A program made the translations under genes and the position numbers. A stretch of DNA of 64,000 bases. Source: Arboricoccus pini (GTDB lineage: Bacteria; Pseudomonadota; Alphaproteobacteria; Geminicoccales; Geminicoccaceae). Below are positions 42,678 through 52,540 of the stretch, piece by piece. The stretch lies in NCBI RefSeq assembly GCF_900187945.1, contig NZ_FYEH01000017.1:1-64000 (forward strand). The letters are read 5' to 3'. Each line of letters begins with the position of its first letter. Position 1 is the first letter of the stretch. The notes under the pieces are model-generated. The model saw only the letters and a program-made list of their open reading frames with translations. It made no database searches and was not told the DNA's origin.

Positions 42678-44126
42678 ATGACCCCTTCCATGACCGCCGA
42701 TCTCGTCATCAACGGTGGCACGCTCGTCTCCGAGAATGTCTCACTGCCAGCCAGCCTAGCGATCAAGGATGGTCGAATTCTGGCCATCGCCGACGAGACT
42801 GCCATGCCGCCCGCACGGGAAACCCTCGATGCGACCGGCCTGCACATTCTCCCGGGTGCAATCGACGCGCATGTTCATTTCCGCGATCCCGGCTATCCCG
42901 ACAAGGAAGATTTCGCCAGCGGCACGGCTGCGGCTGCCTTCGGCGGTGTCACCACCGTCTTTGACATGCCCAACACCCTGCCGACGGTCGCCACTGCCCA
43001 TGCGCTGGCGGACAAGCACGCGATCGCCGCGAGCAAGGCCCATGTGGATTACGGCCTCTATGCGGTTCTGGGTGAAGAGAGCCTTGCCAACGTGCAGGCC
43101 CTGATCGAAGGCGGCATCATCGGCTTCAAACTCTATATGGGCAACACGTTCGGGCGCATCCCTTCGCCCGACACCGGAGCGATGCTGGAGGCTTTCGAAC
43201 TCGTCGCCCCGACTGGCAAGCGCATAGCCCTGCACGCCGAGACGAACTCGATCATGGAGCGGCGGGAGGCGAGGCTGCGCGCGGCCGGCCGCACCGATCC
43301 CCTGGCCCATCTCGCCGCCCGTCCGGCCGTCGTGGCGATCGAGGCCGTCTCGCGGGCGGCCGTGCTGGCCGAATGGACGGGTGCTCGCATCCATGTCCTG
43401 CACATCTCCTCGGCCGCCGAGCTTCGTCCCTTGCGCGAGGCCAAGGCGCGCGGCGTCGAGATCACCGGCGAGACCTGCCCGCAATATCTCTTTCTCTCGG
43501 ATGCGGATTACGCCCGTCTTGCCGGTGTCATCCGCGTCAATCCACCGGTCCGCGAGGCCCAGAATCAGGAGCCGCTCTGGACGGCCCTGCAGGACGGCAC
43601 GATTGACATGATCGCCACCGACCATGCGCCACATACCCGCGAGGAGAAGACCCGCGCGGACATCTGGACGGTCGATTGCGGCTTTCCCGGGGTCGAGACG
43701 CAGATGCCGATAATGCTGACCGAGGCAGGCAATGGGCGCATGGCAATCGAGGATTATGTGCGCTGGAGCTCGGCCAATCCCGCCAGGGTCTGGGGGCTCT
43801 ATCCGCAAAAGGGCGCCTTGATGGTAGGCTCGGATGCCGACATCGCCATCGTTGACTTGAACCGCCCATGGACGGTGGACGATGCCCGCCTGCAGACCCG
43901 TGGCCGGATATCGCCCTGGCACGGGCGTCAATTGACGGCTTTGCCTGTCCACACCCTGGTCCGTGGCCGCTTCGTGATGAAGGATCGCGTCCTTCAGGAC
44001 GACACGCAGGGCTGGGGCCGCTCGGTGCATACCCTCCAGAACCTGCCGGCCCCGACCGTGCGCCACGCCCAATCCAGCATGGCCGAGATCACCCGGATGC
44101 CCGGCACGCCTGCCGCCGCGTTTTGA
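42678..44126 (+). CDS. Dihydroorotase/allantoinase-type cyclic amidohydrolase (copy 2)
   Basis: 482 aa from ATG 42678 after GAGGAG; ATG 42690 is a possible alternative. It has the full metal set: His65 and His67 (DAHVHFRDPG), Lys151 (FKLYMG), His186 (LHAETN), His242 (VLHISS) and Asp315 (ATDHAPH). It is collinear with the enzyme at 31231-32613 and shares long stretches such as GVTTVFDMPNT, so the two are paralogues that probably act on different rings or stereoisomers. The C-terminal 40 residues are Pro/Ala-rich and extra. Confidence 0.87.
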   Translation: MTPSMTADLVINGGTLVSENVSLPASLAIKDGRILAIADETAMPPARETLDATGLHILPGAIDAHVHFRDPGYPDKEDFASGTAAAAFGGVTTVFDMPNTLPTVATAHALADKHAIAASKAHVDYGLYAVLGEESLANVQALIEGGIIGFKLYMGNTFGRIPSPDTGAMLEAFELVAPTGKRIALHAETNSIMERREARLRAAGRTDPLAHLAARPAVVAIEAVSRAAVLAEWTGARIHVLHISSAAELRPLREAKARGVEITGETCPQYLFLSDADYARLAGVIRVNPPVREAQNQEPLWTALQDGTIDMIATDHAPHTREEKTRADIWTVDCGFPGVETQMPIMLTEAGNGRMAIEDYVRWSSANPARVWGLYPQKGALMVGSDADIAIVDLNRPWTVDDARLQTRGRISPWHGRQLTALPVHTLVRGRFVMKDRVLQDDTQGWGRSVHTLQNLPAPTVRHAQSSMAEITRMPGTPAAAF

Positions 44127-44220
44127 CCTTGATCGTCATCACCCTTCGAACCGTCCCTGGGCATCGTCGGACGGCCAGGTTTTATGCTGCAATGACAGGG
44201 CACCGTTCAAACGCGACTGG

Positions 44221-45153
44221 TCAATCTTCCGATCGATCCCAAGGCGGAACCGGCAGGAAGCCCCTGACCAACGCATCGACGACGACGCGCACCTTTGGCG
44301 TCATGTCGCGTGCCTTGGGCCAGAGGACATGTATCGGCATGTCGTCGACACCAGCGGCGGTAAGTACCGCTTCGAGGCGGCCGGCGCGGAGGTCAGGGGC
44401 GGCCAGCCAGGTTGAGAGATAGGCGAGCCCGGCGCCGGCTAGGGCCGCCTGGCGCAACGCCTCGCCGTGACTGACGGTATGCCGGGGTCTGACCCGTACG
44501 CTGACATGCTTGCCGGCCTCATCCAGCAACACCCAGGGCAAGGCGCGCCCGTCGCGGGCGTAAACGATGCAATCATGACCCGTGACATCGGCTGGCGTTC
44601 GCGGCCGTCCCCGGGTGTCGAGATAGGTGGGCGAGGCACAGAGCAGCGAACGCTGGGTGCCGATCTTGCGCCCGATCAGGCTCGCCATATCCCCGGGCCG
44701 GCCGAGCCTTACGACGAGATCGACGCCGTCCTCAACGAGGTCAACGTGCCGATCGGTGAACGAGATATCTAGGTCCAGGCCGGAATGCCGGCGGACCACA
44801 TCGAGCAGGACCGGCATGACCCATCGCGGCCCGAAAGAGACCGGAAGGCTGACGCGCAGCAGCCCCGAGACCTCCTGCCGACGTGAGGCCAGCAAGGCCT
44901 CGGCGTTGCTCAGCTCCGCCAGAACCTTAAGGCAGCTCTCGTAATAGGTCCGCCCTTCAGCGGTGAGTCCCAGTCGGCGCGTCGTGCGGTCGAGCAGGCG
45001 CGCGCCGATCCTGTCCTCCAGTCGCGCCACGTTCTTGGCGACGGCGGATTTGGAGAGGCCCATCCCGGCGGCCGCGGCGGTGAAACTGCCGAAATCCACC
45101 GAATGCACGAACGCGGCTATGCCGGAGAGATGCGAATGCGGGTCGGTGCTCAT
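44221..45153 (-). CDS. LysR family regulator (first LysR-oxidoreductase pair)
   Basis: 310 aa. The HTH FGSFTAAAAGMGLSKSAVAKNVARLE belongs to the CrgA/DsdC-like branch that often controls a divergent oxidoreductase. The effector domain follows (LLRVSLPVSFGPRWVMPVLL). The divergent quinone oxidoreductase-like gene starts 122 bp away. GGCGGC-N9-GCCGCC lies just before that start. The ligand is unknown. Confidence 0.87.
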   Translation of the reverse strand: MSTDPHSHLSGIAAFVHSVDFGSFTAAAAGMGLSKSAVAKNVARLEDRIGARLLDRTTRRLGLTAEGRTYYESCLKVLAELSNAEALLASRRQEVSGLLRVSLPVSFGPRWVMPVLLDVVRRHSGLDLDISFTDRHVDLVEDGVDLVVRLGRPGDMASLIGRKIGTQRSLLCASPTYLDTRGRPRTPADVTGHDCIVYARDGRALPWVLLDEAGKHVSVRVRPRHTVSHGEALRQAALAGAGLAYLSTWLAAPDLRAGRLEAVLTAAGVDDMPIHVLWPKARDMTPKVRVVVDALVRGFLPVPPWDRSED

Positions 45154-45274
45154 CTCATTGACGACAAATGGGAGGAAGTCTTTGCCGAAATCAGCGCCAC
45201 AACGGCCATTAGGTTGTCAATAGATTGCTTGTGGTGCGGCGGCCATTACGGAGCCGCCTGTTTGAGGATTTGCA

Positions 45275-46303
45275 ATGAACGATACCATGCGCGTATGGCA
45301 GCTTTCAGCCTTCGGCCTCGGCAACCTGAAGCTCGTCGAACATCCGATTCCGTCGGTCGGTCCACGCGACGTGCTGGTCAAGGTCGGCGCCGTATCGCTC
45401 AATTATCGCGACAAGCTGATCGTCGAAGGCCAGTTATTGCCGGATCGGCCTGCCATGCCTTTCGTTCCGGTTTCCGACATGGCGGGGACGATCGTCGCCA
45501 TTGGCGATGGTGTGACCCGTTTCGGCGTGGGCGATCGGGTGATGGGTAATTTCTGGACGCAATGGATCAATGGCGCTCCGCCACCTGAAATGCGCCGCCA
45601 CGGGCTGTCGCTTGGCGGGCCGCTGCCGGGTGTCCTGGCCGAATATGTGGTGATCTCGGAAGATGTGGCGGTGGCGGTCCCATCCTCGCTTTCCGACGAG
45701 GAGGCCTCGACCTTGCCGATCGCGGCGCTGACGGCTTGGTTCGCCCTGGTGGAGACGGGGCGGCTGACCGCGGGCGAGATCGTCCTTGTTCAGGGCACGG
45801 GTGGCGTCTCGCTCTTCGGTCTGCAGATCGCGGTGGCGCTAGGTGCTCGGGTGATCATTACTTCGCGCGACGCCGGCAAGCTCGAACGTGCGAAGGCCTT
45901 GGGCGCCTTTCACGGCATCGACACATCTGCCACGCCGGCCTGGGCTGCGGAGGCCATCGAGGTCACGAGCGGCGATGGCGTCGATCATGTTCTGGAACTA
46001 ATCGGAGGGGACAATCTGCGCCAGTCGCTGGACGCGTTGAGCAGCGGCGGCCGAATCGCCCAGATCGGTTTCCTCGGTGGGGCGGACATCTCGCTGACCG
46101 CCTTGCAACTGATGTTGCGGCGAGCGGTGATCCAGGGAGTCTCCGTCGGCCATCGACGCGGCTTCGAGCAGATGAACGACGCGATCGAACGCCACGGAAT
46201 CAAGCCGGTGATCGACCGGGTTTACCCCTTCGACGAAGCCCTCGCCGCCTACGCCCATCTGGATCGTGGCCCGTTCGGGAAGGTGGTCATCTCTATCGTC
46301 TGA
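45275..46303 (+). CDS. Zinc-free medium-chain dehydrogenase/quinone oxidoreductase
   Basis: 342 aa NAD(P)H-dependent MDR enzyme. The GroES-like N-terminal half ([24 protein letters not shown]) precedes a Rossmann domain with [15 protein letters not shown] at about 166-180. Zinc-ligand cysteines are absent. It could reduce a quinone, enone or reactive aldehyde. The start is ATG 45275 with GAGGA upstream. Its expression is probably set by the divergent LysR protein. Confidence 0.85.
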   Translation: MNDTMRVWQLSAFGLGNLKLVEHPIPSVGPRDVLVKVGAVSLNYRDKLIVEGQLLPDRPAMPFVPVSDMAGTIVAIGDGVTRFGVGDRVMGNFWTQWINGAPPPEMRRHGLSLGGPLPGVLAEYVVISEDVAVAVPSSLSDEEASTLPIAALTAWFALVETGRLTAGEIVLVQGTGGVSLFGLQIAVALGARVIITSRDAGKLERAKALGAFHGIDTSATPAWAAEAIEVTSGDGVDHVLELIGGDNLRQSLDALSSGGRIAQIGFLGGADISLTALQLMLRRAVIQGVSVGHRRGFEQMNDAIERHGIKPVIDRVYPFDEALAAYAHLDRGPFGKVVISIV

Positions 46304-46315
46304 TCGCTGCGGGGT

Positions 46316-47221
46316 TTATGGCAGAGTCACGTGCTCGACGAGATGATCGAGTACCGCCCGAATGCGCGCGGGAAGCGGTCCGGCATGTCCCAGGTAGACA
46401 GCATGCACGGTTTCTGTATCGCGCGGATTCAGGTCTTCCAGCACGGGTACCAAGGTTCCGGCGCGGATGTCGGGGCCGATGTGGAACAGGTTCAGGCGGG
46501 TCAGACCCACACCGTCGAGCGCCAGACGGCGCAGGCTTTCGCCATTGCTGGCCAGCACGCCCGCGCTTGGCGGGAGTGTCACGATCTGTCCTTCATGCAG
46601 AACCTGCCAATCAGGCACGCTGCGGGTAAAGTCGAAAGAAAGGCGGGCGTGGCGTTCAAGCTCCGCCAGAGACCGTGGCGTGCCATGGCGTTCAAGATAG
46701 GCGGGCGAGCCGACGATCGCATAGCCACTCTCGCCAAGCTTGCGCGCCCGCAGCCGTGACGGCCGCAAGATGCCGGAGCGAATGGCCACATCGGCCCCTT
46801 CCATCGCGAGATCGACGATCCGATCGGTCAACACGATGTCGAGGTCCACTGCCGGGTACCGGGCCCGCAATCCCGGCACGAGCGGCAGTAGCTTGTGCAA
46901 GCCGAAGGGCACATTGGCGTTGATACGCACTGGCCCGCGCGGTACCGCGCCAGCCGAAGCCTCCCGCTCCGCCTCTGCAATGTCGGCAAGCACCCGAACG
47001 CAGCGGCCGTAAAAGGTGCGGCCTTCCGGAGTGAGTTGGAGCTGGCGTGTCGAGCGAAGCAAAAGCCGGACGCCCAGCCGCGCCTCCATCCGCGTCACGA
47101 GTTTGCTTACCCCCGAGGGGGTAAGCCCAAGAGCTTTGGCGGCCGCCGAAAAGCCGCCGCGATCGACGGCCTGGACGAAGATCTCCATTTCGCCGGACCG
47201 ATTGACCGTGGATAGACCCAT
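46316..47221 (-). CDS. LysR family regulator (second LysR-oxidoreductase pair)
   Basis: 301 aa. The HTH GGFSAAAKALGLTPSGVSKLVTRME and effector domain (VRINANVPFGLHKLLPLVPG) place it in the same branch as the regulator at 44221-45153. It is convergent with the preceding oxidoreductase (12 bp between stops) and divergent from the next one. AGTCT-N5-AGACT lies 34 bp from its start codon. Confidence 0.87.
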   Translation of the reverse strand: MGLSTVNRSGEMEIFVQAVDRGGFSAAAKALGLTPSGVSKLVTRMEARLGVRLLLRSTRQLQLTPEGRTFYGRCVRVLADIAEAEREASAGAVPRGPVRINANVPFGLHKLLPLVPGLRARYPAVDLDIVLTDRIVDLAMEGADVAIRSGILRPSRLRARKLGESGYAIVGSPAYLERHGTPRSLAELERHARLSFDFTRSVPDWQVLHEGQIVTLPPSAGVLASNGESLRRLALDGVGLTRLNLFHIGPDIRAGTLVPVLEDLNPRDTETVHAVYLGHAGPLPARIRAVLDHLVEHVTLP

Positions 47222-47255
47222 ATGACTTCAATTCACAAACAATTTTCCAATGACC

Positions 47256-47270
47256 AGTCTAATCAAGACT
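47256..47270. promoter_or_regulatory. LysR operator candidate AGTCT-AATCA-AGACT
   Basis: Perfect 5-bp arms with a 5-base spacer in the AT-rich divergent region between the LysR gene (start 47221) and the MDR gene (start 47386). Confidence 0.4.
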
Positions 47271-47385
47271 AGCAAAGCGGCTCAAGGTCAACTTCTTCGT
47301 GTCAGTCCGGGCGCGCGGAGGAGACGCTTGTGCCGATTACTGTTCCTGCGCTCATCGTCGGTGCCTGGCGTTTCGAGGACCAGCC

Positions 47386-48375
47386 ATGAGTGATATGCCA
47401 CTTCAAAAAGCATGGACGTGGGAGCGATTCGGCGAACCAGCCGCGCTTGTGCTTCGGGAAAAGCCTGTGCCGATACCAGGCACCGGGGAGATTCTCGTCA
47501 ACAACATGATTGCCGCGCTCAACCCTGTCGATTGGAAGATCATCGCTGCGGGTCATACGGCGTGGAAGCCCGGCCATGTGCCGGGTGTCGATGGTGTTGG
47601 CCAGGTGGTTGCGATAGGCGATGGCGTGCACCTGCCGCTTGGCACCCGTGTTGCCTACCACCAGAGTCTGGCGCGAGACGGCAGCTTTGCCGAATACACC
47701 TGCATTTCAGCAGACTCGGCTCTGCTTGTTCCGCCCGGGCTTTCGGACGAGCTGGCCGCAACAGTTCCATGTCCCGGCCTTACGGCCTGGCAGGCGTTGC
47801 AAAAGGTACCCCCGCTTCCTGGCCGTGACGTTCTCATCACTGGCGCAGGAGGTGCCGTCGGCCATTTCCTGATGCAGATGGCGCTGGCACGCTCCTGGCG
47901 CGTATGGGTGACGGCATCGCCGAAACGCCATCCTCAGCTTCTGTCGTTGGGCGTTTCAGGGTGCTTCGATTACCACGACGATGCATGGCAAAGACAACTG
48001 GAAGACCGGCTCGAGCCACGACGCCTCTTTGCTATCTTTGATACGACGGGCGGCGCCTACGCCGCATCGCTGGCACCGATGATTGGCTATAATGGACATC
48101 TGGTCTGCATTCAGGATCGGATCGAAACGCAGCCGCTTCCGCCTTTCACGACCTCAGTGTCGCTGCACGAGGTGGCGTTGAACGCGGTTTATGAGCACGG
48201 CACGGCGCAGGATTGGCAGGACTGGCGTGAAGCCGGTCATGAGGTTCTCCAAATGGTGGCGATCGGCAGGCTGCGATCCCCACGCATTCTCGTCATGCCT
48301 TTCAGCGGACTTTCGTGCGCACTCGAACTTTCAAAGAGCCGCAAGATCGAGGGCAAGGCGCTCGTCCGGTTCTGA
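47386..48375 (+). CDS. MDR family oxidoreductase (second pair)
   Basis: 329 aa from ATG 47386 after GAGGA. The GroES-like part (NPVDWKIIAAGH; GVDGVGQVVAIGDGV) is followed by the Rossmann motif LITGAGGAVGHFLMQMA. No zinc cysteines are present, and the C-terminus (SRKIEGKALVRF) is the usual MDR ending. It is divergently paired with a LysR gene exactly as the preceding oxidoreductase is, but the two enzymes are not close copies. The substrate is unknown. Confidence 0.85.
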   Translation: MSDMPLQKAWTWERFGEPAALVLREKPVPIPGTGEILVNNMIAALNPVDWKIIAAGHTAWKPGHVPGVDGVGQVVAIGDGVHLPLGTRVAYHQSLARDGSFAEYTCISADSALLVPPGLSDELAATVPCPGLTAWQALQKVPPLPGRDVLITGAGGAVGHFLMQMALARSWRVWVTASPKRHPQLLSLGVSGCFDYHDDAWQRQLEDRLEPRRLFAIFDTTGGAYAASLAPMIGYNGHLVCIQDRIETQPLPPFTTSVSLHEVALNAVYEHGTAQDWQDWREAGHEVLQMVAIGRLRSPRILVMPFSGLSCALELSKSRKIEGKALVRF

Positions 48376-48928
48376 TCAGAAGGTTTCACGCGGCGTGCCT
48401 GTCGAAGGGACTGCCACTTGGTCGTGCGAGCCAATGCGGAATTGATGATGGCGAGGGGGGATCTAGGCCTGGATCCCTGGCGAGAGGGTCTCATCCGTGC
48501 TGTCCGGAATTTCTTGCCGTAGCTTCGGTACTTGATTGAGCCCGCGGCCAGGTTCGGCGTGGCGTTGATGCGGTAGCGCGGCCCACGATCACGCATGGGA
48601 CTATCCCACCCGTGACCCTAACGGCACAGCTGCCGAAGTTGAGCGTTTGTCCGGTCTATCGTCACCGCGAGAGCCGGCTTCTTCCTGACCTGTCCCAGTT
48701 ACGCGTTGATGGCGAGGCACGGTGATTTGGGGAAGATCGAGCGACACCCAGTCGGCCGGGAGCAACATCGTCGGTACAGGTAACGCCGGCTTGTGTATTG
48801 AGCATTCGGTCGCCGCTGGACGGCGGCTGTTCGGCGCGGCAAATTTGTCTGCCAGTCGGTTGGCGTGGCCATGAGCCTAGAATAGCGGTGTGAAACCGCG
48901 CGGCTGTTAAGAAAAGGGAGGTAGTTTG
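48376..48928. other. Intergenic region upstream of kdgT
   Basis: 553 bp without a supported gene. A minus frame (48237-48596) overlapping the oxidoreductase end has a basic, low-quality product. I saw no strong palindrome; the kdgT promoter should lie near the end, where the sequence is somewhat AT-richer. It may hold decayed sequence. Confidence 0.45.
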
Positions 48929-49927
48929 ATGAAGATATTGCGGGCCGTTGAAAAGATACCGGGCGGGCTCATGCTCGTTCCTCTGGTCCTGGGCGCCTTA
49001 TGCAAGACATTCGCGCCCGGCGCTGGCGGTTATTTCGGTTCGTTCACCAATGGCCTCATTACCGGCACGGTCCCCATTTTGGCCGTCTGGTTCTTCTGCA
49101 TGGGGGCGACGATCGATCTCAGGGCCACAGGTCTCGTCCTGAAAAAGTCCGGAACGCTTGTCGTCACCAAGATCCTGGTCGCCTGGACCGCGACCTTGAT
49201 CGCCTCACACTTCATTCCGGACGGTGGCATCACGACCGGGCTCCTGGCCGGCCTCTCGGTTCTGGCCATCACGGCATCGATGGACATGTCGAATGGTGGC
49301 CTATACGCGGCCGTGATGCAGCAATACGGGACCAAGGAAGAGGCCGGTGCCTTTGTCTTGATGTCGATCGAATCGGGACCGCTCGTCAGCATGCTGATCC
49401 TGGGTGCCGCCGGCGTCGCCTATTTCGAGCCCCGCCTCTTCGTCGGCGCCGTCCTGCCTTTCCTGATCGGCTTTGGCCTGGGCAATCTCGATGCCGATCT
49501 TCGCGAGCTCTTCGGCCGCTGCGTCCTCCCGCTCATTCCGTTCTTCGGATTCGCGCTCGGCAACGGTATCGACCTTAACGTGATCGTGCAAAGTGGCTTC
49601 GCCGGCCTTGTCCTGGGGCTGGGTGTCATCGTCGTCACCGGAATCCCGTTGATGCTGGTCGACCGCTTCATCGCCGACGGGAACGGCACAGCTGGCATCG
49701 CCGCCTCCAGCACCGCTGGCGCCGCCATTGCCAATCCGACTCTGATTGCCGAGATGCTGCCCCAATTCAAGCCGCTGGTGCCAGCGGCGACGGCGCTTGT
49801 GGCGACGGCGTGCCTAGTTACGGCAATCCTGGTTCCTATCCTGACAGCGACCTGGGCCAGGCGAATGGCTGGCATGGCCGAGGAACCATCGGACCTCGCC
49901 TCGCCGCAGACCGTCGAACCCATGTGA
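48929..49927 (+). CDS. kdgT: 2-keto-3-deoxygluconate permease
   Basis: 332 aa, close to the usual length of KdgT. The very hydrophobic sequence has about ten helices and the family stretches [53 protein letters not shown] and [16 protein letters not shown]. It is predicted to import 2-keto-3-deoxygluconate, a pectin and uronate breakdown product, by H+ symport. ATG 48929 follows GGGAGG by 7 bases; an in-frame TTG three bases earlier is less likely. No KDG kinase or aldolase gene is adjacent, so it stands alone here. Confidence 0.9.
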   Translation: MKILRAVEKIPGGLMLVPLVLGALCKTFAPGAGGYFGSFTNGLITGTVPILAVWFFCMGATIDLRATGLVLKKSGTLVVTKILVAWTATLIASHFIPDGGITTGLLAGLSVLAITASMDMSNGGLYAAVMQQYGTKEEAGAFVLMSIESGPLVSMLILGAAGVAYFEPRLFVGAVLPFLIGFGLGNLDADLRELFGRCVLPLIPFFGFALGNGIDLNVIVQSGFAGLVLGLGVIVVTGIPLMLVDRFIADGNGTAGIAASSTAGAAIANPTLIAEMLPQFKPLVPAATALVATACLVTAILVPILTATWARRMAGMAEEPSDLASPQTVEPM

Positions 49928-50381
49928 CCCTCGCGGCGCGGTCACGCCCGATTTCAATGGCCCGCAAACATCACCCGCATGAGATTTTGTCTTGGCCAAT
50001 CGGCCTGATCAGGCGAACGGCATAAAGCAGATCGCCAACCAGGAGGGCTTGGCTGCCTGACCCGACTGCGCCAGCGACTTTCAGCGCCTTCTCATGACGA
50101 GCCGATATTGCCTGCATGATAAGGTGGTGCCAGAGTACCGCTGTATGGGCCTGGGTTCGATCTGCCGCTACCGGCCGGCTGGAATTTTCGGGTGCCATCG
50201 CGATCCAGATTTCGCTGATCGCCGCCTTATCCGAGAGTGAGCATGCGGAGCGACTCAACCAGCTGGCGCGTGCAGCCAAGGCCACGCCGTCGACCAGGAT
50301 CTGCAAACGAACAAGGTGGATCAACGCCGCGTCAGGCTCTCGACGTGCAGCCGCGGGCGACTTTTGCTCCGTCCCGGAGAG
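49928..50381. other. Intergenic region between kdgT and the HWE kinase
   Basis: 454 bp between convergent genes. A minus frame at 49971-50324 has a weakly protein-like product (for example IWIAMAPENSSRPVAADRTQ) that could be a remnant, but I recognise no domain. No terminator hairpin is clear. Confidence 0.4.
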
Positions 50382-51440
50382 CTAAGACGGAGAACTGGTA
50401 TAGATGTTTGGAACGTGCAGATTGACCATCAATCCTTCGGGGCACCAAGTGCGGTTGATGGTGCCTTGTGCAGATCGCACCATACGATCGACCATCTCGG
50501 TTCCAAAACCCCGATGCTTGGGTGTAGCCCAGACTGGGGGGCCACCTGTTTCGATCCACGTCAGATCGATCGTGCTGTCGCTGGCAACCCAGCGAATCAA
50601 TACGTTGCCTTCGTCCCTGCTGAGAGCTCCGTATTTGACGGAATTGGTCGCCAATTCGTGCAGGAATAGCGCAAATGTCGTCATGGAATCACGGCGGGTC
50701 AGTACCGAGTTGCCGATTACCGTACAACGATCACCATAGGGTTGCAGCACCGAGGGCACGACAAGCGCCACATCGACCGGATCAGCATCGCGCCAGCCGC
50801 CGGTCTGCCGGGCGAAGATCGCATCTGAGGCCCGCGACAATGCATCGAGCTTTCCGCGAAGAATGTCGGTAGCGGTATCTGTCGTATCAGCGGATGCCGC
50901 CTGTTTTTCTGCAATGGAGATCAATCCGGATACGACCGAGAAGATGTTCTTGATGCGGTGGCGCATCTCGCCGGCAAGCAGCTTCTCGCGCTGGACCGCT
51001 TCCTCGAGTTGCCGTTCGAGCAAGGTTTTTTCTGTCACATCGCGCGACACGCAAAGGATCGATAAAACCTGGTTGCCAGCGCCGATGAGGGGCGTGAGCA
51101 GATTGTCCCAATATACCGTGCCGATCGGCGATATGCTCTTGCCACCAAAACGCGCGTTTTGTCCCGCCGCTGCCAGGCGGAGCGCTTCCATGCCGGCCGG
51201 CCGCACGTCTTCTGGCAGCAATGACAGCCATGGCATGCCAAATCCGGACGTCTCTGGAACATTGAGAGCAACGCAGCCCGCCCTGTTCATCGTCAGCAAC
51301 TTACCGTCAACCGACACAACCTTAATGCAGTCGGGTGTCGCATCCAGCATTGCCTTTTGCAAATCGGACAGCTGCGGATCAACTAACGAGACAGCGTCAG
51401 AAAACATTATTCGCGCGTAAATTCCGGCAGCGGTTTCCAT
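50382..51440 (-). CDS. HWE-family sensor histidine kinase with PAS domain
   Basis: 352 aa soluble kinase from ATG 51440, which has a strong GGGAGGAGG upstream. A PAS domain (about 30-140) contains ATPDCIKVVSVDGKLLTMN. The HWE/HisKA_2 phosphoacceptor is EMRHRIKNIFSVVSGLI, with the His in RHRIKN. The ATPase N-box is FLHELATNSVKYGALS, and the region ending GGPPVWATPKHRGFGTEMV completes the domain. Such kinases often sense light or redox and feed PhyR-type general stress responses in alphaproteobacteria. No response regulator gene is adjacent, so the partner is encoded elsewhere. Confidence 0.9.
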   Translation of the reverse strand: METAAGIYARIMFSDAVSLVDPQLSDLQKAMLDATPDCIKVVSVDGKLLTMNRAGCVALNVPETSGFGMPWLSLLPEDVRPAGMEALRLAAAGQNARFGGKSISPIGTVYWDNLLTPLIGAGNQVLSILCVSRDVTEKTLLERQLEEAVQREKLLAGEMRHRIKNIFSVVSGLISIAEKQAASADTTDTATDILRGKLDALSRASDAIFARQTGGWRDADPVDVALVVPSVLQPYGDRCTVIGNSVLTRRDSMTTFALFLHELATNSVKYGALSRDEGNVLIRWVASDSTIDLTWIETGGPPVWATPKHRGFGTEMVDRMVRSAQGTINRTWCPEGLMVNLHVPNIYTSSPS

Positions 51441-51908
51441 GCGCGTTACCTCCTCCCTCCCAATAACTAATCGCCGACACCTAGCAGTTATGCATGCCCA
51501 ATACACTGTTTCCAACAGCGGGCTGTCGGCGGCTCGCGAAAGAGGGACACCTGAGCGCTCACAAGCGCCGGATGAGCCGTTGCTTTCATTCGTCGTCTTG
51601 CGCTGGCCGGCGGCATGCGGCCGTCGCCCGATGGCTCCGGGCCAGGGTCGCCGGTTCGGACGATTGCGGTCGGTAATGCCGTCATTTTGAAAATCTCATG
51701 CGCCCGTTCGGGCTCGCAACCGCGTCAGTCAGGAAATCTTCGTCTAGCGGCCGCGAATTAGGTGTCGACGTTAAAGGCAAATTCGACTGGGACTATGATC
51801 CTGTCATGGGTGCCGGCCAAACCCCGGTTTTGAGGCCTGCGCTGCTCACCCTTTGATCGGGCCGATGCGTCCGGGGGCTAAAGGCCCCATGCTTGGAAGG
51901 ATCATCTC
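51441..51908. other. Intergenic region, no gene seen
   Basis: 468 bp. It includes the kinase promoter region near 51450-51500, and GGGGCTAAAGGCCCC near 51875, which can form a small hairpin. I see no coding evidence. Confidence 0.45.
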
Positions 51909-52364
51909 ATGCCGACACTCTCTGTCAGCGGCAGCGATCAGACATCGCTTTTCCAAAAGCAAATCACCGCCTTGTCGGCCGACGCGCTTGCCAGACGATC
52001 GAGCATGACGCTCGACATCGTCGACGATCTCAAGATCAGTGCCACGATCGAGTATGATCCGGCCCTCGTCCATATCCGTTCGGACGGAAGGCGCATCGAC
52101 GCCTCGGGCCTGCCCCAGGGCGCGCCGTGTCTGCGAGCGCACCGCACGTCGAAGATCCCGGAACTCTCCAACCATGGTCGAACGGGCGGCTTCGTCGTCT
52201 TCGGTCCGCACATCCTCTCAAACCGCGATAACGGCAAGGGCGGGGGAGGGGTCGTCCTGATGCGCGGCGGCTGGATCGAGAGCCGTGTTGGAGACCAGGG
52301 GCCCCACACCCGCCAGGATGCCAGGCCCCCGACGGCCACTTCGTCGCCTTCGAAGCCGACGTGA
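51909..52364 (+). CDS. Hypothetical protein, possibly frameshifted near its end
   Basis: 151 aa. AAGGA lies 7 bases before ATG 51909, and the first 80 residues look protein-like (for example MTLDIVDDLKISATIEYDP). The last 30 residues in this frame are Pro/Ser/Thr-rich and poor. A different frame from 52319 to a TAG at 52421-52423 reads DGHFVAFEADVNVPPFRLCH and on to NVAGKAA, which looks more natural. The true gene may therefore extend to 52423 with a -1 shift. I do not recognise the family. It stands alone between the kinase gene and the aminotransferase gene. Confidence 0.35.
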   Translation: MPTLSVSGSDQTSLFQKQITALSADALARRSSMTLDIVDDLKISATIEYDPALVHIRSDGRRIDASGLPQGAPCLRAHRTSKIPELSNHGRTGGFVVFGPHILSNRDNGKGGGGVVLMRGGWIESRVGDQGPHTRQDARPPTATSSPSKPT

Positions 52365-52540
52365 ACGTCCCGCCATTTCGTCTTTGCCATGCGCCCACGA
52401 ATGTGGCCGGGAAGGCGGCATAGTACGGGTCCCGCCTTTCGCAATCGCGTCGCTCAGGCGCTATTGCCGGCTTGGTTATCCGTCTTCAGACGCGCCATCC
52501 CCGCACTCTTCCCCGACCATGGCCGAGGAAGGACTCAAGG

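Noticed and set aside
49971-50324. 117-codon minus frame that might be a GntR/FCD remnant
   Set aside because: A few residues look suggestive, but no HTH or FCD motif can be aligned convincingly.
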